Part shown: in pieces, positions 52,301-61,500 of the stretch | Layout of the letters: each line of letters starts with the position of its first letter | Position numbering within the stretch: position 1 is the stretch's first letter | Origin: Nephromyces sp. MM_2019 | Taxonomy: Eukaryota; Apicomplexa; Aconoidasida; Nephromycida | Assembly: GCA_015657535.1 (NCBI GenBank) | Contig: JADHZB010001100.1 | Location: 1 to 64,000, forward strand | Length of the DNA: 64,000 bases | Direction: 5' to 3' | Made by a program: the position numbers and the translations under genes | The notes under the pieces: generated by a model | What the model saw: only the letters and a program-made list of their open reading frames with translations | Told to the model about the DNA's origin: nothing | Database searches by the model: none

Positions 52301-52979
52301 AGATAAATAGGGATATGACAATGATGAGAGAAATCACAGGACTTCATACAAATTTTTTCTGCCACGACAGTAGACCAGCTTCAGTATCAACAGCATAAAA
52401 TAGCGAAAGTGACATTTCCATGGAGCAAGTGAATTTCGAAATATGCTGGAGCGCTAAATTTTGGGAATGAATGAAATCATTTTGAACCTTCCGGTAAGTT
52501 TTTAGGCTGCTATTTTGTCTGAATCTTCTTGTCTAATGTGGATAAAAATGCTGATGCGAAAATGACAAGGGTGTAAGTCTCGACACGGAGTTGGTTTTTC
52601 TGAGAATTAGCAAGCCAGAATATTCTTGAACTAGGCCAGCTAAAAGTCTCTGAACTAAACCAGCAAAAATATCCTTAAAACCAACCGATCCAGAATAATC
52701 TTTAAAACCAACTAAGCAGGAATAATCCTTAGTGATTCAATCCCCAGCAATAGCTAACTACTGATATTAGCAGTTTGACAAAGGCATTATGTAGCACAAA
52801 ATAACGTTCATCTTGGTTTTATCGCAGGAGATCACCCTTTTCTTCGAGAGATATATGCAGCAGTCAATAGATTTAGGGTTCGCCTAATTTTCCATGCCAT
52901 CACACTAAGTTACCAGGAGATCTTAAAGAAGCTGCAACACCCAGGCTTGGATACAGAAATCCTCCGTAAAATTGCCTGA
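49350..52979 (+). CDS. Putative plus-strand multi-exon gene, product unknown
   Basis: Candidate exons: 49350-49443 (frame YTKWRALDTRKWLWYIWSHY), 51107-51276 (ETDCSDFLAKKRDTKFLQAA), 51425-51567 (KPIFLALAIVRILSKPMSAA), 51706-51727, 52186-52263 (SCHHCGGRINEGDELEY), 52372-52428 and a last exon 52828-52979 ending in TGA (HPFLREIYAAVNRFRVRLIF). The three from 51107 to 51727 chain in phase with GT-AG introns of about 148 and 138 nt. Others in between are missing. The protein looks helical, with a CxxC pair after a His in one exon that may bind a metal. I do not recognise the family. Confidence 0.5.
51425..51567 (+). CDS. Best-supported exon of the unknown 49-53 kb gene
   Basis: Acceptor tactcaaccag, donor gtgaac. 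It starts in phase 0 and ends in phase 2; the next exon at 51706 supplies the missing base to make Arg. Residues: VVAKRLYRRETSDETPQKP, then a Leu/Ile-rich helix, then ILQFILCKP. The upstream exon 51107-51276 ends in phase 0 at a gtacat donor, so it fits as well. Confidence 0.52.
52828..52979 (+). CDS. Candidate terminal exon of the unknown 49-53 kb gene
   Basis: Acceptor ttatcgcag, then about 50 codons ending in TGA at 52977-52979. Contains FHAITLSYQEILKKLQHPGL and ends EILRKIA. Amphipathic helices are evident. It begins with the last two bases of a codon, so the preceding exon must end in phase 1. Confidence 0.5.
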
Positions 52980-53991
52980 AAAAAAATGATTTGTTGTATT
53001 TGAAAGTAAATTTTATCTGCGCTTGTATATGGGGAAGCTTTTCTTGCATTTCATGAAAATTCCTTAAAATTCTGTGCTCTTTAGCTGCCTTCTATGGAAC
53101 TGTCTTCGAAGGTGTTGATCGACCGAAAAAGTTTGCAAGCCTTTAGATAAATTGGAGTTCTTGCACACATAATCTTGTTAGAAGCTCTTTTAGGGATTTT
53201 TTAGCGTCTAAAAGTTGAGAAATTTTTTACCATGGTAAGTATATTGCATTCGATTATGGGGTGCTACGCATTTAGAACTGGCTGAAGCAACTTCCAATTA
53301 AATTAAAATATGCATAAAGGCAAATGTGATGTTTCTGCATTCATTGTTTCAACTGTACAGTAATGCTCGCTTGCTTTTAGAGAGACAGGCCTTCATAGTT
53401 TTAGATTCATACGGTGCACACTCATAGCATATTATTTCCTAAAAAATACGGCACACACAGTAGCAATAAAGCATCAAAATTATGTCAAAACTCTACGAAA
53501 AGTCCAATTAATTCTGTTAAACATAAAAGTTTGTGTAGACGCAGCTACTCCTGTACATTCAATACAATTTGAGCTGCTCTTTGAGGACAAATCCAAATTA
53601 TCTCTAGAAAAAAGCGAACTAATCTATTTGCGGCTACTCCTTTACATTCAATACAATCTGAGCTGCTCTTTCAAGAATATCTCGAGTTTATTAGTTTGCT
53701 AGTTTGATGGAAAAGATAAAGAGTGAACCCCAGATGAAGCTAGCATACTTCAATAAATCAATCTGAAAGCATTTTATTGAGAAAATTTCTCCCCAAATTT
53801 CCCTCTCTCTACCACTCCCCCCTTTTTTCTTTGCAAAGACCAGCAAGCTGCTCAAATCTTCGTCAACATGCTACAAAAGTTGTTAAAAAAAAACACCTTT
53901 AAAAGTTATTCTTTTCCTCCTTTCCACAGAATTTATCAACTCAAAACAATTATCATCTTACTACCTCAACCCCACCTTTTTTTTTTCTCAC

Positions 53992-54193
53992 GTGATGCAG
54001 CGCCCTCCTCTATACAAGGACTTCAAAACCCTGGCAATATATAAAAGCAAAAAACGCCACACACGCCTCTTGCAAGCACCTATCTGAACTCCCCATCATA
54101 TGTACAGAGATGGTCTTTAAGCCGGCGCTAGCAGGGATCCCCATTGACCTATCTATTACTGTCATCGGCTTTTTCGTCTCGGAGTTGTGCCTT
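53992..54193 (-). CDS. Two exons of an unidentified minus-strand gene
   Basis: Exon 54193-54080 (acceptor tttgggctag, donor gtgctt) contains KKPMTVIDRSMGIPASAGLK and ISVHMMGSSD. It joins in phase to exon 54030-53992 (acceptor attgccag, donor gtgaga), which reads RVLKSLYRGGRCI; the intron is 49 nt. A further open frame starts at 53870 (acceptor cttttgtag). Upstream lies a CA/TG-rich intron, and a possible ATG exon near 54427-54345. GC content is higher than in the surrounding introns. The family is not recognised; the gene would run toward the plus-strand gene that ends at 52979. Confidence 0.42.
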
Positions 54194-54202
54194 CTAGCCC
54201 AA

Positions 54203-54310
54203 ACGCACACACACACACACACACAAACATACACACACACACACACAAACATACACACACACACACACAAACATACACACACACACACACAAAACACGCA
54301 CGCAAAACAT
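54203..54310. repeat. CA (TG on minus) microsatellite with ACAAACAT interruptions
   Basis: Three blocks of CA dinucleotides are separated by acaaacat. In minus-strand sense this is a TG-rich intron just before the exon starting at 54193, matching the TG habit of introns in this genome. Confidence 0.92.
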
Positions 54311-54429
54311 ACCAAAAAAAAAATATCCACTACGCCTCTTGTGCAAAACCTGAGATTCGGCGCCTCGACATGCGTGAATAAGGCGCTGGTCTCTTTTAGA
54401 TGTGCTGCTGATTAGAGACAGTCGCATGC

Positions 54430-56560
54430 ATGCCTCCGTCGTGAATGTTTGTTTTCTCAACCTCTTCTCTTATCATCTTCTTTGCGTGTGTTTATTATAT
54501 TCCCTTATTGCGGAATGCACACACATTTTCGCCTCCTATGCAAAGTGTGTCTGTTTGACGTATTTCTTTCTTCGTCCATTGTGTGTTTTGTATTTCTTCT
54601 CTTGCCATTTTATATGATTTTCATGCAAGTGTGCAGATTGAGTGTGTGTGTTTGACTTTTTTACTATGTAACTTTGCTGTTCTATTGTATATATGTCATT
54701 ACAAAAGTCCCATGTTGCCCAATAAGCTTCCATTGCTATCAACTACGTTGTGTGTGTGACTATCCGTAAGTGAAGGTGCTGCTGCTCTTTCTGTTGCACA
54801 CACGCTACAAGAGCACTTTTTTTGTGCTGTTTTTGCTTCTTCTTTTCAAGTTTTTCGTTATTAAAGGGCAAAACGGACGTTTGTAGCCTGCCCCCTCCTC
54901 GTGAGTCGAATAAAAAGGTATTTTTGGGAGTCTTTAAGAGGATTATGCTTGTGTGTCGTGGATGAGCTTCCCTTTAATTATTTGTTCAAAAGCGCCGAAA
55001 AAAGCATGAAGATAGTTTTGCTGCTGCGCATATTTTGAATGCTGAAGCCATTTCGTATATGATATATGTTTGACGTAGTGATATTTTGGTGATGTCGTTG
55101 TGACCAGTGAGAAAAACAGGGGAGTTGGTGGGTCCCTGCTGGTGTTTCACGCAGTGGTGTTTGTGCTGCTTGGAAGGGGGGTTTTTGTATGGTGCGTTGG
55201 TGTTTGTATTGTGTGTTTGTTTGTGTGTTGGTGTGACTATATATGTGTGTGTGCAACTTTTTTTTTCAATGAGTAGGTAGAAACTTCACACATGCCTCGT
55301 ATTGTGTGTATTTATCTATTTGGGTATTCTTCCTACTTCCCATTTTTTTGTGGCTTCTTTCGCCTATTTACGCTTGCGCTTACATCGGAGAACATGAAAA
55401 AGTGAAAGAAGCTGCTCAGTGAGGGATGATTGTGTGTTTTTCGCTGTTTTCCCAAATTTTTGTTTTTAACCTGCTTCGTAGCATTTTTGCAAATGTTTAG
55501 TGTTTGTATTTTCCAATTTTTTTATGCACTTTTGATAGCTTCTTTTGCCTAGATGATGGCTATATTTTGACACTTTCAATACGTATTTTGGCCGTAGATT
55601 TTGTTTTGAGAAGTAAATTGGTATTTTTCGATGGAGGAGTGGGTGGGTACATTTGTAATGCGCTTTTTGTTTTTTGAAATGTTTGATTGGAATTTGAGGA
55701 GGGAACGGGAAAGAAGGGCGAATCTATTGCTTTTGCGATTTTTTTGGGGTTTAGGGTTTGAGATTTGAAACTTAGGGTTTAAGGTTTTTTTTATGTTTGA
55801 GCTTTTCATTTGAAATACAAATTTTATGAAGAAAAGCGTATAATTTTCATTTCTTATAGGAATCGTTAGAATCTACGGCTCTTTATGCATAAAATCTCGT
55901 CTTGAGATGCATTATATTTTATATAATGCTATGATTTCAGATTTTTCAAATTTCTTAGAAATGCATACACTTTTTTCAATAAAGAGAATACTTGAAGAAT
56001 ATGAAACTTAATTTTATATGAAAATTTAGAGAAATTGGCTGAATGTCACCATATTTATGAGGAATAAAAGGCTTATTTTATACAAGAGTACATGCTTGTT
56101 CGCTTTAGTTTAGAATTTGGACTTGTCACGTGTGTGTGGCTGTTCTTGTAGCGAAACTTGCAGCAAATAATCTCTTTTTGCTCAAAAAAAAAAATTTAAA
56201 AAATGGCTTTTAAAGGCTCTTCATGAGTTTTTTCGGATGTTGTTTCGTCAAAGATTTTTCTGTAGAAACTTGTTTTTCTGCCGGTTAACTTGGGCGTTTT
56301 TCATTGCTAGTATAAGGCATGCTTTTTCCCGTTTCCTGTACTTTAATTTATTATTTTTCTTATTTGCTTTAACCTTAAAATATAGCCTCAAGTTTTGCCA
56401 TAATTATCAAGGTATACTCACACAAAGCTATAGGTAAGCGCCACGAAAGTTGTTTCCTAACCAATCGTTGCCATAACATGAAGTTTCAACAATGATTTGC
56501 TCTTTGTGTGTGTATCTGAATGTATGAGATGAAGTTAGAAAAATTTCCCTCGTCTTTTGA
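54430..56560. other. T-rich plus-sense sequence, intron or 5' region
   Basis: Pyrimidine-rich on +, with several TG runs (55200-55252) and no supported exon until 56570. Short frames are present on both strands. It is probably leader or intronic sequence of the plus-strand gene to the right. Confidence 0.4.
55746..55786 (+). repeat. Degenerate telomere-like heptamers
   Basis: gggtttagggtttgag is followed, about 12 bases on, by cttagggtttaagg. TTTAGGG is the telomere repeat in plants and several alveolates. Only about two good units are present, so chance is possible. Confidence 0.45.
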
Positions 56561-56569
56561 TATATTCAG

Positions 56570-56650
56570 GCGATCTGTACTGACGCAATGTGTGAGAAGT
56601 ATGAAGTTAACCACGAGGTGTACATACAGTCTCTGATGTACCTGTGGAGG
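56570..56650 (+). CDS. Candidate 27-codon exon, unknown protein
   Basis: Acceptor tatattcag, donor gtaaca, phase 0 at both ends. Reads AICTDAMCEKYEVNHEVYIQ and ends SLMYLWR. The other two frames contain stops. It may belong to the gene that includes 57454 or 58528, but phases do not connect directly. Confidence 0.48.
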
Positions 56651-57453
56651 GTAACAGTCTTGGTGGTACGTTGCCGTAATTTTTTCAGTTCTTTCTTCAG
56701 ATGAACCTTTATTTTATATTATCTAATATATTCCTAGTTTTTAGGCTTTACTAAGTAGGGATTTGTGTGAAGATTCTTTCAAACATTCGCTCGTTTAGGC
56801 AGCGTTTTTCTAATTTTTGGGAAATTTAAAGGTAGTAAACTGTTGGGTTTGACCCGTGTGTTCAGTAAGTTTAGTCTGAATTGATGTGCTATTTTTGAAG
56901 AGAATTTACATACACATGGGAGATTTTGTAGAGCTATTTTGTATGTGTTTTAGCTCTGAGTAAGCAGCCTGTCTTCAGATTAAGTATAAGAAAGTTTGTA
57001 GAATGTAGTGAAGGTAAGCTCAAAATTTTATTTTTACTTTGAAATTTCGTTTCAATGATTTTTGAGATGAGAAGGGTGCCAAAAGTGCGATAGTGGAATA
57101 GTTTGTGTGTGTTGCTGTATGTTTGTGTGTGATTCTGTGTGTTTGTGTGATGCTGTGTATGTTCCTGTGTGTGTTGTGTGTGAATCTTTGTATATTCATA
57201 TGTCTACATCAGTGTGTGCGCGTCTGCATCAGTGTGCGAGTATCATTTTTTTCACAAGATGAAGTCCTTACGGTTTAACCTTCAATTAACTACCTGTTAA
57301 GTAGTTTTATCATTTCCCATAGGTTTTGCCCAAATTTAGCGGCTTTAGAATGTTTTTCTTGGAGATTTTTGCTTCTTCTATTGATTAACGAAACTATAAA
57401 ATGATGAATCTTTAACTTTTTCTCTGATTTTATTGAAGTTTTGTTTTCTTCAG

Positions 57454-57534
57454 GATGAAGGTTAATTTTGAAGCTAGAGATAGAGCTAATTATGATCTCA
57501 TGGAGAAGATTCAACTTCATGATCGCAGTTTGTA
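57454..57534 (+). CDS. Candidate exon, unknown protein
   Basis: Acceptor tttcttcag. The open frame MKVNFEARDRANYDLMEKIQ continues LHDR and then meets either a gtttgt donor at 57528 or a TAA at 57532-57534. If the TAA is used, this would end the gene that begins upstream, and 58552 would start a new one. Confidence 0.42.
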
Positions 57535-58059
57535 ATTTCCTCTGAAGTAAGTGACAGAAAATCTTTTTTCATGTAAAATTCCTAGGCCTTATTGTGTGTG
57601 TGTGTGTTGGTGGCTGTTTATGACTCTGTGTCACCTTATGTGTGGCTGTTTATGAATGTTTATTGTATTATTTAACGCTGGTATTTGATGAGCTAAACAA
57701 CTACCTAAAGATTAGATGTGTGGCACTGCATATAATATATATATCTGTCTCTGTTTCACTCCCACAACCCTAAGTAGTATATATTTCCTACATTCTAAGG
57801 TAGAAGAGGGAAAGTTTGCTGTTTTCTGAAAATGATATTAAAGATTCGTTCCAAGAGATCTATTTGCAGAGGTTTTATGAGCGTATACCTTCAATCAGTT
57901 CATTGTCAAGAGAGAGGGAGAAAGAAAGAAAGAATTAGAGTATTAGAGGGAACAGAGAGAGAAAATTAGAGGGATTTTTTTCTCCTTCTTCACTGTGGGA
58001 TGAAACTCTGTAGCGTGACGTGCGTAAATTTAAGAATATCGGAAGTAGTTAGTGTCAGT

Positions 58060-58275
58060 ATACAAATATACAAATGTATATGCACACAGAAAAGTGTACA
58101 CAGGGAAAAGCACACACCAACACGCACAGAAGAACACACACAAGTATGCATAGGAAAACACGCGCACTCAGGCAGACAAGCACACACACGCACACCAACC
58201 CGCGCACCCACGCTAACCCAGACACGCACCCAGACACACCCACACCAACCCACCCAGCCCCCCCCCCCACAATAG
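58060..58275. repeat. CA-rich low-complexity tract
   Basis: Irregular cacac, caccaaccc and cacgcaccc runs ending in a C10 run, followed by about 240 bases of C/T-rich sequence up to the acceptor at 58527. The Thr/His/Pro frames across it are artefacts of the repeat. Confidence 0.85.
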
Positions 58276-58551
58276 ATGTGTACTCCAGTACACACTTATT
58301 TCCATTCCCTCCCGCCCCTTGCATATACCCCTCTTCCCCTCCCCTACATTATCCCATCGAATCCACTCAATTTTCCCCTCCTCTTCCAAAGCTCATCTTC
58401 CCCTGTTTTTGTTGGAAAGGTGCAGACTTTTCCCTCCCTTTTCCCACTCTTTCAATTAGCCAAAATGTCAATTTCCGCCACCCCCCTCTAACCTGCACTT
58501 CTCTCCTTCCATCACCACCCCCCAGGAACTTCTCTGAGTATACAGTCCAAG

Positions 58552-61500
58552 ATGATGGGCAATTGGGAGGATATCTTGCAGAGGCAAGAGAGGGCGAGGG
58601 CAGATTTTCAACATCTTTTGCCTTCAATGGCTCCTCCTGCTTACTCTTCTCGTACGGAAATGCCTCAGATTGAGAGTTCTATGCGGCCTGTGGGAGGTTT
58701 AATAGATGGAAGGCGATATTCTCGTGATGATTCCTTGGGGTACTTTGAACTGGTTCCATCTTCTTCTGCCTCATCTTCTTCATCTTCAGCTTCTTGTAGC
58801 CCACAGATAAACACCAGCTCTTCGGTTCAGCGGGGATCAAACCCGCATTCTCCCATTCTACATACTTCAAATACACAGGAAAACCTACGGAGCGTTCCCG
58901 TAGAATTGGATAGACAGGCTATAACGCCTGCTTTTTGTGGTAGTTCACCGAATGCTTCTGGTGTAGGCAATGGCTCTTCCTGTAATCAGGGAGAGCGGGA
59001 GATGCATGAGCTTTTGTCTCAGAAGTCCTTCTTGGCTACTTCTCCCTCTTCAAACTTGGTGGATCTTCATTTGATGCCTGGGGGGGTGGAGGCGCAGCAA
59101 ACGCCTATTTCAGGAGGAGGGGGAGGAGGAGGGGGGTTGTATCACCACCACCATCACCATCCCCATCCTTATCACAATCTTCACACCTCCACAGGCAGTG
59201 CGTCTGCTCAACGCCATCTTGCCGTGCATCAAATGCGTAGCCATGCTCTGTCGCACCATCTTCAAGAAAAGGTGGCGGATTCACGAGTAGCTGCAGCTGC
59301 TGCTGCTCATGGGGGGGGAAATCTTCTTCTTGCTCGTAATCAGTCGGTAGAGCAGGGGAGGGATTGCAATGCAGGTGGTGGTGGTATGAGATTTGTAAAT
59401 TATCAAAATTTTCCCTCTATAAAGCATCGGAAGGTGGAGGGCTACGTGGGGGGTTCGGTGATTCCTCCTTCAGAAGCCCCCCCTCCTTCGTGGGTGAGCC
59501 CCCCATGCTACGATGGCTCTCCTCAATCCATGCCGATTTCGCACACACAGAAGGATTTTTCGAGTGGAGGAGCTGAGGTTTTATACAAGCTTAATGCCCC
59601 CCATGGCTACGGCACCGATGAGTATGGAGCCTACCACCATATGATAGCTTCTCCTCCTGTTGGGGGAGGGATCTACAACACGGCAATTCCAGGAACCGCC
59701 ATGACGGGTGGAGGGCAGCTAGTTTCTGAGGTTTTACCATTGTCTAGCCTCAGGCGAAGTCCTGCCTTTGTGGCTGCGGCTGCGCAGTCTCAGATGGGAG
59801 TGTGTGTTGGAGCCTTTCCTGGGAATTATTGGGGTCAAATTACTAATGGAGGTGGTCAGCAAGGAGGAGTGATGCATTACTCTGCTCAGCACTCATCTGG
59901 GGCTGCAAACAGCGTTTATAACCCGCAGGCACAGCATAATGCTAAGCAGCTTCCGTCATCTTTTCCGGGATCATTGGTTTCACCCGATGCTCTAACTCGT
60001 GAGGGGGGTGGTGGTGGCGGTGTTTCGTTTCCACCTGGCTTTCAATCTCATGCTCTATCTGAAGGGGGGGTATCCGGTTCCTCTCCCCTGGTAGGAGGCA
60101 GTTTTGAGGCATCTCCTCCTGGTATGGAATATCACCATCTTCCAGGGGGTCGTTACCCCATTGCGATTGTTAATGATAAGAGGATGGGAAATGTCAGGCT
60201 TCCTCCCTCTTCTTCGAGTGGATACTCCCCCTCTCCTGTTGCATCAGGGGGGGGGTTTGTCTCCCCCCCAGGGGCAATGCATCACTACTATAGTGCAGCG
60301 GCAGGGGGGGGGGGGCCATCAGGCTCAAGAGAAGAGGGGGTTCAAGGTATTGTCGGAGCAACACCCCATATTGACCGAAAGGGGGGTGGAAGTTTCCACC
60401 CTTCAATGATTATGTTACCTCCCTCTCCCGTGGGGGGTGGATCAGCAGGATTAGGAGGTTGCAGCAGCGGCAATAGTGCTAGCATTTCGGCTGCTGAGCA
60501 TCTTCCTTCATTCTCTTCGCCATCAACTTCAAGCTTATCCGAAAGAGGGGTAGTTGGAGGGTTGATTAACCCTCCTCCAAACCTAGATCTACAGCAGCTT
60601 CATGGGCCTAGAATTGGTATAACTAATGAATCTCAAGAAATCCCCCCTACAGTAGGCTCTAGCGCTGCAAATGTTCATCAGAATAGGATAGGTGAAGATC
60701 TGCAGAGTACACACGCTACTCTACACGATGTAGCTTACAATACTAGGCATAAGTCTGACCCTCTTATAGTTGGAAAGTACTCTGTGATGGCTAGGGGAAA
60801 CTACTTCGAGAGGCTGCCTAAGCAGCAGAGAGGGGGGGGAGTTAGTCTTAATATGGGTCCACACACACAAGCTAGAGACGTTTTGACAAGTACCAGGGGA
60901 GGGATGAAGCCACACACGAATAAAGTTTCGGCAGGGGGAAAGTACTTGAGTGTGTTGTCCCCCTCAGATCATCACTATTCAGCTGATGCGACTCCAGGTG
61001 GGTCTCCTTCAAATGGAAGAGGGGAAATTCGCGGATTAGGTGAGGGTTGCTTGGGTGTGAGTAGGTGTATGTGGGTATGTATGTGGGTATGTGTGTGAGT
61101 TGGTGTGTGGGTTGGTGTGTGGGTGTGTGTGTGGGTTGGTGTGTGGGTATGTGTGTGGGTATGTGTGTGGGTTGGTGTGTGGGTGTGTGTGTGGGTTGGT
61201 GTGTGGGTGTGTGTGTGGATTGGTGTGTGTGTGTGTGTGTGTGTGTGGGTTGGTGTGTGCGTAATCTTCTGTTTGTGATGTATTTTTCCTCCGGATGTGC
61301 ATCTTGTTTATTTGTAAAGGCTAGAGAACACTGATTGACATGTTTTGAGGTATAAAAAGTTGGTCATCCTCGAAGCATGTATTGTAGCCTCGCGCGAGGT
61401 ACTTTACTTTTATCCTATGCTTTTCACCTATTCTCACCCTTTGACTTCATGTGCTGCTTTTTGCCTGTTTTATGCATCATCTGCCAGTTATTATTGTAGC

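Noticed and set aside
54110..54415. + frame followed by Thr-His repeats
   Set aside because: Opposite strand of the better minus-strand exon 54193-54080 and of the CA microsatellite.
58074..58673. 199-residue + frame rich in Thr, His and Pro
   Set aside because: Comes from the CA-rich intron or leader tract, then runs out of frame with the real exon at 58528-61039.
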